Shown here piece after piece: positions 10,602 through 23,535 of a stretch of DNA of 64,000 bases. The translations under genes were made by a program, and so were the position numbers. This DNA is from Magnaporthiopsis rhizophila. Its lineage: Eukaryota; Ascomycota; Sordariomycetes; Magnaporthales; Magnaporthaceae. Within the stretch, counting starts at the first letter, position 1; the number at the start of each line of letters is the position of its first letter. Below the pieces are notes generated by a model. That model did not search any database and was not told the origin of the DNA. It saw nothing but the letters and a program-made list of their open reading frames with translations. The stretch lies in assembly GCA_003049465.1 (NCBI GenBank), contig PYSS01000019.1:186001-250000 (forward strand). Reading direction: 5' to 3'.

Positions 10602-11773
10602 TCTTTTTGGATGTGGAATAAGGCGTATAGGTGGAAAATAGGCGTATAAACTACCTTGATCAGGTTTGTGCTTTTTAGCCCGAACTGGTATTGTACAAGG
10701 AAGAGAGATGACGAAAAGAGGGCAGGGTAGCAGGCTGTCAACTTTCTTCTAATCTACATACGAGCTAGGGCTAACAAAAAAAAAAAAAAAAAAAAAAAAG
10801 GGACGGGCTGTATATATGTACAGACTTGGGTTGCGTTGAAGACTGGACTGCGCGCGTCCCCTTTTTCCCAGAATTACCAGCTGCCGAAGCACACAGACTT
10901 TTTTTTTTTTTGCGTACACAAAGTGCCCAGTATTCGCGATCCTGAATTAATTAATAAAGTCAGGGGATCCCCAGGGGAATTGCTGTTTTCGTCCGTCTCG
11001 ATGCGCCCTTCAAGGTTGGCAGGGCCCCCCCCTTGGGTTGCCTTGACTGGCACGGGGGCCAGGGGAGTTCAGGCTGTTCTGGGAGCCAAGACCCTTGGGT
11101 TGGTGTTTTTATTTGACGCGCCCGCACGGCAACTCGAATGCCGGCAGATAGATATTCTGTACTGCCCAATTTCTGGTTGCCCAGGATTCTTATCAGTTGA
11201 TCACTGCTGCCGATTATGCCAATGCCACTTCCATGAATCGGGTAGGTTGCTTGTGCGTATCTTTATCCTTGCGCTTTGCCCGCGACGCGTGTTGGTTGTT
11301 GACATCGACATCAATTGCCCTCCTTCGGTCAAGATCCCGGGAATCCCTCCGGGCCGGACCGCTGTTGTCATAGTTATCTTAATTTGTGTACATTGCCTCT
11401 GCCGCGGTCTATCTAGTGATACGTGAAGCTGACCCAATCGGCTTTCCGCAATACGGGGCTGTAGAGTTGAGAAAAGTGAACGCAATCTGTCAACGCAAAG
11501 CTCGTATCTAATTATTTACAACAACAAAGAACAGCGTATGGGGTTCTGGGTACTGCCCCGGAAGTCCAGCTGGTTTTCTTCTGCATCTGCAAATCCATCT
11601 CGGTCGGGAAAAGGGCATTAACCCGAAGAAGCCACCAAGGAAAATGGGGAGAAGATATGAGAAAAAAAAGGAAGGAAAGAAGTGAGAAGAGAGGAAACAA
11701 AATCGAGAAGGCAAAATAACGCCATAACAAGCTCCAAAGTCTTTCGCAACGCCTCCGCTGCCCCTACCCAGCC
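10602..11773. other. Intergenic: SnoaL-like promoter and phosphoketolase 3' region
   Basis: About 1.2 kb. A 24-base A run lies at 10776-10799. A purine-rich stretch at about 11640-11710 is probably in the phosphoketolase 3' UTR. A 196-codon plus-strand open frame at 10836-11426 has no family features or coding bias and was not called. Confidence 0.5.
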
Positions 11774-14328
11774 CTATCTACCTCCCGCGAGGTGCATGGC
11801 CTTGTCCCAAAGGCCGTTGCGCTTCCACGTCCACTTGCTCAGGAACTCCGGGTCGACGCCGTTCTCAAAGGCCTGGTTCCTAGCCGAGATCTGCGCGTTG
11901 AGCAGCGCCTGCCTGGCCGAAGAGCCACGGTTGTTAAGCATGGGCGCCATGCGGTCGATGGCGTCGATGGCCAGAGAGAAGCGGTCGGTCTGGTTCCGGA
12001 TCGCCAGCGCCAGCGGCGTGTCGATGTTGCCCTTCTCCTTGTAGCCCCTCACGTGCATGTACTCGGCGGCGCCCGGGCGCTTGTAGGTGAGGCGGTGCAC
12101 CAACCACGGGTACGAGTGGAAGTTGAAGATGATGTGCTTATCCTTCGTGAAGAGGGCGATGTACTCGCTGTCGCTCATGCCGTGCGGGTGGTCCGAGTGC
12201 GAGATGAGCTTGAAGAGGTCAACGACGTTGACGTAGCGGATCTTGAGGTCGGGGAAGTGCTGCAGGAGCAGATCGATGGCGGCGAGGGTCTCGTGGGTGC
12301 TGATATCACCGCACGAGGCCATGACGATGTCGGGCTCCTGGCCGGCGTCGGTCGAGAACTGCGGCCAGATGCCGATGCCCTTGGTGCAGTGCTCGATGGC
12401 CTGGTCCATGTTGAGGTACTGCAGGTGCTCCTGCTTGTCCGACACGATCACGTTGACGTAGTTGGACGACGCCAGGCAGTGGTCCATGCAAGAGAGGAGG
12501 CAGTTGCCGTCGGGCGGCAGGTAGATGCGGACGACCTCGGGGCTCTTGTTGGCCACCACGTCGAGGAACCCGGGATCCTGATGGGTGAAGCCGTTGTGGT
12601 CTTGACGCCAGACGATGGAGGTGAGAAGGATATTGAGGCTGGAGACGCCGTTCCGCCATTCGACCTCGTTGCACTTCTCGATCCATTTGCAGTGCTATAA
12701 GTAGACGGTGGAGTGTCAGCTAGCATCCACGGAAGAGCAAAACATGGGTCTCGCAAGTATAAACACAGAGAACGTACCTGGTTCACCATGGAGTCGATGA
12801 CGTGGATGAAGGGCTCGTAGCTGTTGAGCAGGCCGTGGCGGCCAGTCAGGGTGTAGCCCTCGAGCCAGCCCTCGCACGTGTGCTCCGACAGGATCTCCAT
12901 CACTCTGCCCTGGCAGTCCAGGTTGCCGCCGTCGTCGTCTTCTTCGAATCGCTCGCCTAGCCAGGCCTTCTTCCCCGCCTCGTATACCTTGCCGAGCTTG
13001 TTGGATTCGGTCTCGTCCGGACCGAAGAGACGGAAGTTGGTCGGGTTGCTGGCGATCACGTCACGCAGATAGCCCGCCATGTTCAGCATGCTCGAGTCCA
13101 TGACGGCGCCTGGCTTGTCCACCTTGGTCTGGTACTTGCGGAAGTCGGGCAGCCGCAGCGGCTTGCGCAGGCCCGCGCCCGCGTTGGTGACGGGGTTGGC
13201 GCTCATGCGGCGTGTGCCGGTGGGGCAGAGCGCCCGGATGCTCGGATCCAGCTTGCCGTTGGCGTCGAAGAGCCGCTCGGGCTCGTAGCTACGCATCCAC
13301 TTCTCGAGCAGCTTGAGGTGCTCCGGGTTGGTGCGGACGTCGGTGATGGGCACCTGGTGTGCTCGCCAGTGGCCCTCCATGTACTTGTCGTCGATCTTGC
13401 GCGGCCCAGTCCAGCCCTTGGGCGTCCGCAGCACGATCATGGGCCACAGCGGCCGCACAGCCTTGCCCGAAGAGCGGGCCTCCTCCTGGATCTTCCTGAT
13501 CTCCACCACGCAGTGTTCGAGCGTGGCGGCCATGGCCTGCTGCATCGAGTCGATCTCGTCGCCTTCGACGAAGTAGGGCTGCCAGCCGTAACCGATGAAG
13601 AGGCACTCGAGTTCCTTGTGGCTGATGCGGGCGAGAAGGGTGGGGTTGTTGATCTTGTAGCCGTTCAGGTGGAGCACAGGCAGCACCGCACCGTCGACGA
13701 TGGGGTTGAGAAACTTGGTGCTGTGCCAAGCAGCGGCCAGCGGGCCCGTCTCGGCCTCGCCGTCGCCCACCATGGTCAGAGCGATCAGGTTGGGGTGGTC
13801 GAAGACGGCGCCAAAGGCGTGCGAGACCGAGTAGCCGAGCTCGCCGCCCTCGTGGATGCTGCCCGGGGTCTCGGGCGTGGCGTGCGAGCCGATGCCGCCG
13901 GGGAACGAGAACCAGCCGAAGAACTTCTGGAGTCCCTCCTCGTCCTCGGACTTGTCGGGATAGACCTCAGAGTAGACGCCCTCGATGTACGACATGGCCA
14001 GCACGGCAGGGGCGCCATGACCGGGACCCGAGATGAAGATGGAGTCCAGGTCGTACTTCTTGATCAGGCGGTTGAAGTGCATCCAGGTGAAGGCCTGGCC
14101 GGGGGTGCTGCCAAAATGGCCGAGCAGACGGCCCTTGATCTGGTCAAGAGCCAGCGGCTCGCGGAGCAGAGGGTTTTTGCGGAGGTAGATCATGCCAAGA
14201 CAGAGGTACATGGCGGCCTTGAAGGTGTCATTGTACTTCTCGAGCTCCTCCTTGCTGAGAGGCTCGCCCTTGATGGTGGATCGGGCGGGGCCATACGCCC
14301 GTATGCTCGCGACTTCGTCGTCAGGCAT
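11774..14328 (-). CDS. Xylulose-5-phosphate/fructose-6-phosphate phosphoketolase (XFP)
   Basis: Thiamine-diphosphate enzyme that uses phosphate to split xylulose-5-P (or fructose-6-P) into acetyl-phosphate plus glyceraldehyde-3-P (or erythrose-4-P), in the cytosol. Exons 12778-14328 and 11774-12694; one 83-bp intron (GTACGT...TATAG). Product 823 residues, the family's usual length. Hallmarks in order: [38 protein letters not shown], and [16 protein letters not shown], the cofactor-binding GDG motif that continues through a conserved [12 protein letters not shown]. Then come the linker and transketolase-like pyrimidine domain, with [14 protein letters not shown] near the end. Fungal XFP genes are generally considered bacterial acquisitions. 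In fungi the acetyl-phosphate is normally used by acetate kinase, which is not in this window. Start at 14328 matches the N-terminus of fungal homologues. Confidence 0.95.
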
Positions 14329-16770
14329 GCTGCGAGGTGCTCGCGGACTTGCGATGGCTCCTGAGAGAGGGAGGCAGGCAGATAGGTGGGTAGGTAGATT
14401 TTATGTGGTGGAGCAGATAGGGTAGAGAGGCGAATTGGCCAAGCGGATGGTCGATTCTGTGGTGTTGGTCTACACTATCTGGTGTGGTGTGTTTTTGTGT
14501 TGGCTGAAGACAGGATGGTGAGGAAAGAGATGGAAATAACGGAGGGCAAGCGGCCAGGCGGTGCTTTTTATACTGGCAAAGGCGAGAGAACGGAAGCCCT
14601 GCCTTCCTGACGTACGCAGCGGATCTACACATGCCACAAAGGGCAGAAGTGGCGATAGTCACTGAGTACCCGCCAAGAGCGGGGATAACTGCTGCTACTG
14701 GAGGCTCGGAGCCCACCCCACCTGATGTTGCCAAGGACGCAGCCAGCGGGCCAGCCAGCCAGGGCCAGCAGCTGGTGACGTGCGGATTTGATTGGCAGTC
14801 GCACTGCAGGCGCTGCCTCGGCGCTTGCCACCACCAGCCCGCGAGCGACACACCTACCTGGTAGTCCCAGAGGTCGCCTAGCCTGGCAGCTGCAGGACAT
14901 ACGAACGCCAGCTACTGTGGGCCACACGTGTTTTTCTTTCGTGGCGGGAGCCCTGCGCCGCAAAGGACAGGGGAATAGCAGAGCCGGGCTGGCTGCCACA
15001 AAAGGCTTAGCCTGGCCGATTTCATTGGCGGCTTGTTGCAGCAGAATGGCCTGATTGCGACCGAGACGAGCCCGCTTAAATGTGGCATGTTGAGGATGCA
15101 TACGACCAAGAGAACGAACGGCCCTTTGCGGCGTCTCCCACCCCAGCCACCTAGCCTAGAATGGATTTGCTATGCTCAATTTTGATGCCGACACCAAGGG
15201 ATCCCTTTCTCGACTTGATGCTTGATTGTTTACTACAGAGAGCGAGGGGCTCTCGATATTCGGCTTTCGGAATCCGGAATTATCTACCTACTTGACGCAC
15301 GTACAGGCTAGCGATGCTGGATCTACAGCACTAAGAAAACTACAGCACTAGGTTGGCAACAGTGACGTCTGCCCTTGGACAGACGCATAGCGATTGAACA
15401 CCAACAGTGTGACGAGGCCCGGGAACCAGATCGATGACATGGGGCTGGGGGCTGGGATGGAACGCCGCACGTGCGTGGGAATGCCAGCTGTTGGGCTGTC
15501 ACACTATGCGGGTGATGTGGGCGGGACCCGTACTCATGGGTGAATTCGCCTGTCGGCCGTTCACACACGTGAGTTTGGCTTGGTGCCGCCAGTCTACGAG
15601 ACTGCAACGTGTGCGGTGACATTGCTTTCCTGGGCGCGCAAAAAAATACATCTGGTGAGGATGTAATGCTCTCCTGACCGTGAGGCTCCTACTTTGATAG
15701 CAATGGAGTCATATTGAATGGGCGGTCAGCAAGCCTCGTCTGCCCACCTGTAAGGTATTGATAGTGTCCCAGAAACTCCGTTGGGCATCTTCGGCGAAGA
15801 TTGGTGAAGGTGCTGGATACCATCGCACAAGGCATCAATGCTCGGCTGGTGCGAGAATAAAATGCCTCCACCGATCAGCCCAGGAACCTGGTATACGAGA
15901 ATAGAGAGACAGTACCTTGTAGCGCATCATGTCTAACAGTATTCGCAGCTCTCCGGGCAATGGCGCCATGCGGGTGATCCAGACCAGTCCAATCTCGCCC
16001 CACGTTCCCGAGAAATAGGAAACAGGCAAGGCGTCCGTTCGGGCAACGGCGCCAATTCGTGCGCGGACGCCTCAATAGCTGCCGACTGGCCCCACTTGGT
16101 GGTGAGTGAAGCGGCCAGCTCCGTTGATGGAAAAAGGAAGCTGAGATACTGGTTTGCCGTTATCCGGAATTCTGACTGCTCCAAAACCGTCTACCTAGAT
16201 GGGAAATGCCAAAGGCCTCTAAGAGGATTGCTACTACGTATCATCAAGGCGTATCATGGATGATCTGCTGAGGCAATGCATCGGCACCTGCCGCTCACTT
16301 GCAATGCATGATACGAGAACTAGACGAAGTGTTGGCATTACGCACACATGTCTCCTTTGGGCTGAAGGTGCCGAGGGGGGAAAGATATCACCGGTCAGCG
16401 AAGCCAGCCCACTTCCCTTTTTTTTCCCTTGCCTCAACTCTAGCTACCTTTCTTTTACTATCCCCAGGTGCATAGCACGCAGTCCCTCTATGGCCCCAAG
16501 ATTTCAAGAATGACTCCTACGCACAGAAGATTGTGCATGAGGAGGGGCATCAAAGATGATGTAGAGTGGATCCAGGTGATTGGCTCCTGGTTGGGCGCAA
16601 CGCACAGCTGCCCCGCGCCAAATTGACTCTGTCAACCTTTCGGGCCAGCGACCCAGGAAGAGTCACCGCGATCCAGAATCGAGGGCAGCTTTTTCTTACG
16701 AAGCCGCTGTGCATGCTAGCCCATTGCCGCGTGTTCATCGCTCGGAATACCCTCACAAGACACCGCCAGC
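14329..16770. other. Divergent intergenic region between phosphoketolase and FRS1
   Basis: About 2.4 kb shared upstream sequence. CACGTG E-box palindromes occur at 14925-14930, 15468-15473 and 15566-15571. An inverted CCAAT (ATTGG) lies near 16580, about 190 bases before the FRS1 ATG. No gene supported. Confidence 0.5.
15468..15571. promoter_or_regulatory. Pair of CACGTG E-boxes (third copy at 14925)
   Basis: Perfect CACGTG hexamers at 15468-15473 and 15566-15571, with another at 14925-14930, lie in the region upstream of both phosphoketolase and FRS1. CACGTG is the core bound by fungal bHLH factors. Whether these are bound here is unknown; a hexamer recurs by chance every few kilobases, so three in about 650 bases is only mildly enriched. 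Confidence 0.3.
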
Positions 16771-18856
16771 ATGCCTACTATCGGAGTAAACAAGGCCGAG
16801 TTCTACCAGGAACTCGGACAGAGGTACGTCAGTCCCGCGCCTTTGCCCCTCCAACGCGACGGCTTGGCCTCCTCAGCCTTGCGGCGAGAGACGACGAAAT
16901 CCAAACTTCCCCGTGCCACCACCTGCTCTCAATCCTGACCCATTGTGTCCACGCCAGCTTCACCGCGGATGAGTTCCAGCGCCTGTGCTTCGAGTTCGGC
17001 ATCGAGCTCGACGAGGACACCGAGGATGACCCCGCCCGGCCCGAGGACGAGCTGCCACAGCTCAAGATCGAGACGCCCGCCAACCGCGCCGACCTCCTCT
17101 GCTTCGAGGGTCTGGCCACGAGCCTGAACGTCTTCCGCGGCAAGGAGCCCGCCCCCAACTTCAGGGTGCTCGACACCCCGCGCGACCAGATGCACACCAT
17201 CACCGTCAAGCCCGAGACGGCCGAGGTCCGCCCCTACATCGCAGCCGCCGTGCTGCGCAACGTCAAGTTCACCCAGTCCTCCTACGACTCCTTCATGGGC
17301 CTGCAGGAGAAGCTGCACGCGAACTTGGCCCGCCAGAGGACCCTCGTTGCCATCGGCACCCACGACCTCGACACCGTCAAGGGGCCCTTCACCTACGACG
17401 CTCGCGCCCCCGCAGACATCAAGTTCAGGCCGCTGAACCAGACCAAGGAGATGGACGGCAACGAGCTCATGGCCACGCTGGAAAAGGACAGGCATCTGGG
17501 CAAGTACCTCCACATCATCCGCGACCACCCCCGCTATCCCGTCATCTACGACTCCAACGGCGTCGTCTGCTCGCTGCCGCCCATCATCAACGGCGAGCAC
17601 TCCAAGATCAAGCTCCAGACCACAAACGTGCTCATCGAGGCCACCGCCACCGATAAGACCAAGCTCGACGTGGTCATCGACACCATGGTCACCATGTTCT
17701 CCAAGTACTGCGCCGACAAGTTCACCGTGGAGCCCGTCCTAATCAGGCGTGCCGACGGCGGCGAGCATGTCACTCCCGACCTGACCCCCAGGAAGGTAGA
17801 GGTCGAGGTTGACTACATCAATGAGTGCTGTGGGCTGTCCGAGTCTCCTGAGGCAATCTGCAGGCTCCTGGAGAAGATGGCCTTCAAGGCCAAGCCTCTA
17901 AACGGAAAGATCATTGAAGTGTCGATCCCGCCCACGCGGTCAGACGTCCTGCACCCGTGCGATGTGGTAGGTTTTGTTGTGTTTTGCTTTGCTTTACACC
18001 AGGTTCACTATTATTATCCGTTTGCGGTTCTCTAACTTGTGATGATGTGCCCGCCCACGCGACCACCCGACAGATGGAGGACGTCGCCGTCGCATACGGC
18101 TTCAACAGCCTTCCGCGCCACCTGCCGACCAAGTCGGCGACCATCGGCAAGGGCCTGCCCATCAACAAGCTCAGCGACATCGTCCGCGCCGAGTGCGCCA
18201 TGGCCGGCTGGAAAGAGGTGATGCCGCTCGTGCTCTGCTCGCACGACGAGAACTTTGCCTGGCTCAACCGGCCCGACGACGGATCCACAGCCGTCAGGAT
18301 AGCGAACCCGAAGTCGGCAGAGTACCAGGTCGTGCGCACCTCGCTCCTGCCGGGCCTGCTCAAGACGATCCGCGAGAACAAGAAGGTGAAGCTGCCGCTC
18401 CAGATCATGGAGACGTCCGACGTCGTCTTCCAGGACCTCACGCTCGAGCGCAAGGCCCGCAACGAGCGCCACTGGGCCGCCGCCTACTGCGGCACCACCA
18501 CGGGATTCGAGGTCGTCCACGGCCTGCTCGACAGGATCATGGCCATGCTCCGCGTCACGGACTACTCCATCGAGGAGCTTGTCGGCGACGCCGCCTTCTT
18601 CGCCGGCCGCGCCGCCGCCGTCTTCCTCGGCTCGGGCGACAAGAGGCGCCGCATCGGCGAGCTTGGTGTCCTTCACCCCACCGTGCTCGAGAAGTTTGAT
18701 TTGAGGTATGTGGTCCTTCATTATTTTCACCTTTCCCGTCGCACATCAAAAGTCACATTCTCTCCCCAGCTTGAACAGGGCTAACCACGAACCGATCTTG
18801 CCATCTCTAGATACCCTGTAAGCACGCTAGAAATCAACCTCGAAGTTCTGCTGTGA
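16771..18856 (+). CDS. FRS1: Cytosolic phenylalanyl-tRNA synthetase beta subunit
   Basis: Charges tRNA-Phe as part of the cytosolic alpha2-beta2 enzyme; beta carries the tRNA-binding and editing modules. Four exons: 16771-16823, 16958-17966, 18074-18705 and 18811-18856, giving 579 residues, close to the human subunit's length. The first exon (MPTIGVNKAEFYQELGQ) joins to SFTADEFQRLCFEFGIELDE, matching the eukaryotic beta N-terminus exactly. The B3/B4 editing region is at about 110-290. Next are B5 (about 295-375, LTPRKVEVEVDYI) and the catalytic-like core with ETSDVVFQD and ATNxxLE-type segments. The last 46-base exon supplies the conserved ending RYPVSTLEINLEVLL. Introns are 134, 107 and 105 bp; the last has GCTAAC at 18779-18784. 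The adjacent gene downstream is convergent. Confidence 0.95.
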
Positions 18857-19447
18857 TCTCGTTCGTTGGGGGCGGCGCGTTCCGTCGCCAAAGCGAATAT
18901 TCGTAAGTCTTTAGGCAGCCAGCCTTGGGGTTACCAAAATTCTATGCAGAACTTGGGTTAGATAAATGGAAAGCAAGCTTTGTAACTAGGTAGGTAGGGG
19001 ATGCCTAAACAGATGCCTGGTAGAAGACTTTTAGACGACCAAGCACAGCTCCGAGATAATTTAGACATTCGCATTGTTTTCATAATACACCGAACCGCCT
19101 ACCCGGTACTGTCTACAAAAGTCCTGTATTTAATGCTTGCCCAATCCACTACACGAAAGTATGTAAGGCGCCCCAACTCTATCAGGTCATGCAGGCATAA
19201 ACTCACAGGCGGTGAATGTCTAGTTGGTGAGCAATGAAACAAAAACCACAACCTCCCGCTTTTATCTCAACGACACTACGCTGTATGACCGGACCCCCTG
19301 ACCTGGAGTTTCCCCCTCTAAACCAACATCCATTCTGACATTCCATAAATCGGTTTTCACAACACCGCACTTCCAAAAAGCACGCTAGGAGCCCCTGGTA
19401 ATATACTTGGAACAGAGTGAGAAGCAAGCAGTCAGCGACTACACTCA
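18857..19447. other. Convergent intergenic region FRS1/UBP2
   Basis: About 590 AT-rich bases between two convergent stops, presumably two 3' UTRs. Nothing else seen. Confidence 0.5.
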
Positions 19448-22400
19448 CTAACCGAATATGGCGGCCATCTCATGAGGCACCACGGAAGGAGCGTGCTCGT
19501 GCTGCTGCATTTGCTGCTGCAACTGCTCCATCTGCTCATCGCGCCGCGGGATAGACACCAGGTCGAGACTGTCGCGCCGGACGTATGCGATGTAGTACGG
19601 CTGGTCCGAGGCCGAGAGGTCCCCGAGCACCTTCTCGCCGTCTTTGTGCACCCGCACGGTCCTGTCGTTGTAGTTGAACCAGACCTGCTTCTCAAAGTCG
19701 TAAATCCAGACCCAATAGTGGCCCGACGCTCCCGTGCTGCCGCCGTGGCAAATCACCGCGTGTATGAGATATTCGTGCTCCCGTAGATCCTCAAAGTTGT
19801 CGTCGTACTTGGCCCGCAGGGCCTCGGCCTCGGCTTCCGGGTCGGCGAAGATCGGGACGTCTATACTTGCCTCGCCGTCCAGCACATCGCCCGCGTCCTC
19901 GGAAGGCACGGCGGTCGCCTCTTGCTGGGGAAGTGGGGTTGGGGACGAAGCGCCGGCGGTTCCTGTGGCACTAGTCGCCACGCTTTGTTGGTGATAGTCC
20001 TCGAGTTCGTCGGGATCGGCAGCACCCTCCGTCATGGCCGTGTCCGCAACACTTGCAGTCGGCTTCTTCTGCTCCAGCTTCTTCCTTGCGGCCACCGTCT
20101 TGGGATTCTCGAGCTCGAGAAAGTCCCAGTACTTTTGGCGCCGCTGCCAGAGCGCATCGCCGGGCGAACTCTCCTTGTACCTGTCCATGTATAGAACCTG
20201 CGGAAGCTGGATGGAAACATCTATCTTCTTGCCGGCTCGGGCTGACTGGTCGTAGACCGTCCTCTGGATGCAAATGTGGAGGATGGGTGGGAATTTGCGA
20301 ATGCTGCTGAACGAAAGGAACGGGTTGTTCGGGTCTTGTTGGTTCTCGCTGATCTCTCGCATAAAACCCCTCTCAAGCGCCTCGTGCAGTCCCACAATCC
20401 CGGATCGGGTAGGGTAGGCCAGGAGGAAGTATTCGGACGTGCCTGAGTGGAGTGTCCACTCGGCCTTGTTGATGGCCTTGTGATATCCAACTCTGATGAG
20501 ACGCAGAATCTCCGTGATGGCATCTGTCTGTGCCTGACCATTAGGTCCCACGGGCTCGACGCCTGTCGGCTTGATGGCGCTCTGCAAGTTGAACAACATT
20601 TTGTCCATGGCCTCCTGGACGTCCTCCTGGTCAGTGCCCTTGATGGTTTTGTCATCCAGGGCTTTCATGATACGGGCGATGGCCTGCTCCTCGGAATCAC
20701 CACTTTCGATAGCATCGGCAACAGGGCCAGTGACAGGATTTGGGCTGGCGGCCCGTGCAGGCGTCGGTGAATCTACCATTTGGATATCACCGTCGTTTGT
20801 AGATCCCTCAAAACGGCCCATGCCAAGGTCAACTTTCTGGTCAACCAAATCGCCGTCGTTAACTTCGCACCGCATGCTGCTCGCGCCGGATGCTGACGAT
20901 CGCGCACTGTTGACCCTATGAAGAAGCGGATTCCAGTCTGGACTTCTCTGCCCGACGTCGTGGTCGTTGTGATTGACCAGAGTCTGCGAGCTGACATCGC
21001 TTGCAGTCTCTACGTGTTCCGAAGTGGCGCCTCCTGATATTCGTGAGAGGGTTGCTGCATGGTTCGGGGGAGCGTTCGTGGCAGCGGCAGTGGATGTGCC
21101 CGGCTGGGCTGAAGCAGGCTGCGCAGCGCCCACCACAGTGATCGATTCCGCAACTAGCGGTCCCGGCAGCTGGGGGCCAATAGCCTGCTGGGATTGCTTC
21201 TCAAGTTCCCAGTATCGGGCCTCGAGCTGGTCCGTGTTTTTCATGGCCGCGAGGGCGAGCCGCTGGGTTGGAGTGGCATAGGTGTTGGTCGTGCTTTTGA
21301 GCTCACTGAACAGCGTCCGGAGTTCATTGGTGACTATATACAGGGAGTACATCTTGTGTTAGAACGTCGGCGGTGGTGAGACTTAGTTGCAGGGATGAGA
21401 ACTGGCCGACTCACGCTGCTGCGCAACATATGCTTGCTTGGCACTAATGCCACGCTCTTCGGTAGTAACTCGCCGTTGATTCCGGCTCTCCTCAGTATCC
21501 GGGAGCTTATACTGATCGAAGTTCAACACCAGGTTTCGAATAGGGTTGATGGTGAAAAAGTATTGCAGCATGCTGTTGAGGTAGCATGTGTTCCGCAGAT
21601 TGTCCAGACCTGCGGGGAGGCTGGGGTCGTTGGCTGGCTCGCTCGAGACGTCCAACTGCGGCGACTCCCCCATCATCATGGAGGCCAAGTTGGCAAGCCC
21701 ATCATTATTGAGGAATGTCCCAATCGTCTTCAGAGCCATGCCAGTCAGGAATTCGTTCTTGCCCTACGTCATAGGTCGGAAAGATCAGTATGCAATCAAC
21801 AAGCAAAGATGGACAATCCCAACTTCCTTCTTGCTTACCTGCTCAACTTGGCCTTGCGCAAGCGCCTGGGGCAGGGTTGGATCCATGGATTTTAGTTGCT
21901 CTTCGTCCAGAGGGAGTTCGAGGCAAACCAGAGCCTCGTCGAGTTCCATGGGCTCTTTGACCACCTCCATGAGCTTTGGGCCTTCCGAATGGTGGATCGA
22001 AATCTTCTGGAGCTCGCTTCGCAGGTCCAGTCGTTTGCGTGCAGCAACCTCCTTGCTGGGAGACATGGCCGAGTTCTGCACCTTATTCTTGTACTCGCCC
22101 AGGATCACGCTGACCGTCCTACTGTCCACAGAGCCCAAGCTTTCGTTGTTAGAGCCCTGCGGCGCCTCGTCCAGTCCACCCAGGGCGCCACTGCCCGCAA
22201 TTCGCTCCCACTTCATACTGTCGAGAGTCGACTCCTCGGTAGCGATGAGCATATTTAGAGAGTCTTCGTTATGAGGCGCTGAGATCGTCTTAAGGGCCTC
22301 AAGAAACACGCCGCGGCTAATAGGGTCCGAATCCACCCGAGTCTGGCATTCGTACGCGTACGCGAAATATTTCCAAACGGTTCGCTCCGTCAGGCCCAGG

Positions 22401-23535
22401 ATAGCGTAGGAGTCGCAGTCGTCAGCCGATATTTGGACCGCCTTAGGCTCAAGCTCAAGGAAGTCTTCGAGTTGGCTGTTGCTGCAGTGGAATGCGAGCC
22501 TGAGTTTCTCCAACGTAGTCGCGAACACATCTGGGTCCGACTCAATGCTCTCCCTCCTAAGGTTGTTTAGCTCGTACAGTAGATCCTGGAAGAACGACTG
22601 CCTCGATGGAACTACCGCAGGGTTCCTTGGCGGAGGGTCGTCATCTTCTAGATTGGGAAGCCTCCAGAACTCGGAGTCGGCGTCATCAAATTCCTTCTCA
22701 AACCCTAGAAACTCAAACAAGCTGTTTCCGCTCTCCTCGGTTCCGAACTGAATTGCAAACTTGATGTTGCGAACGTTAATGCGCTGGGATCGGCGTTGAT
22801 CTGACGGCATCAGCGCGTCTGATAGATAGTGGTGCAGATGTTTGGGGGCCATATTCTCGTCTGTTGCCTTTTGGAACCTCTCCGGATTGCTTTCGATCCC
22901 TAGCTGCAGCCGCCTCCTTACCGCGTCGTCGTCGGTGAGGCTGTTGGCGTGCTCGGCCGGCAGGCGTGGGCGCGAAACCTCGATGGCGACCCGAAAAGAG
23001 CATTCTGACGCAGAGCACACGTATGCTGCATGGCCGATGCAGGAGAGGAACTTGACGTCACGGCCTCCGTCCAGGCGGCACGGCTCAAAGTCCATGGCGT
23101 TGACCCGAGCGGGTATCATATGGTGAAGCGGCTTCGATGGGTTGTTGTTGAACCTCCCGCAGAGCTTCCCAGTCGGGGCAGAGATACGCAAGATGAAGTG
23201 ATGCAGACAGCGCTTGCACATGGTTGAGACGATGATGAGATAATGCTCGCCGGCCTGGCGCAGCCCCGTGTTGACGCATTGCTCCGGTTTCACCACCAGA
23301 TCGTGTGTGCCGCCCATCAGGACACAACCGACAACGAAGCTAGACTCCTCGTCCCCGAGGCCATAGACGAGGAAGTCGTCGATCCATTTGTGTGCCAGAC
23401 GCCCTGGGCCGCAAGACATGCTCGCCATTAGCTCGGATAACCAGAGTCCGGACGCAGGGGTGACATACCGAACTTCTTAATCGGAGGCGAGCTGGTGCCG
23501 ACCGCGTTTGCGGTGGGCTTGATGGGCAGGTTCAT
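19448..23535 (-). CDS. UBP2: UBP2-type ubiquitin carboxyl-terminal hydrolase
   Basis: Ubiquitin-specific cysteine protease. In yeast UBP2 trims (mainly K63-linked) chains on Rsp5 targets in endosomal sorting and mitochondrial control. Four exons: 23469-23535, 21839-23403, 21415-21763, 19448-21333; introns of 65, 75 and 81 bp, all frame-consistent; 1288 residues. The Cys box GLDNLRNTCYLNSMLQYFF puts the nucleophile at Cys604. The His box GHYWVWIYDF puts the general base at His1199, with NYND about 18 residues on. The long N-terminal half (about 540 residues) and the large insertion of about 500 residues between Cys and His boxes, rich in acidic/Ser/Thr sequence, are typical of UBP2. The tail is Gln-rich (about residues 1255-1285). 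An oddity: Arg601 replaces the usual Gly of NLGNTC. The donor and acceptor of intron 3 (21334-21414) were chosen for frame; an acceptor just before the ATG at 21352 would break it. Confidence 0.9.

Noticed and set aside
10836..11426. 196-codon plus-strand open frame between SnoaL-like and phosphoketolase genes
   Set aside because: No family features, no codon bias like neighbours, crosses homopolymers and likely UTR sequence.
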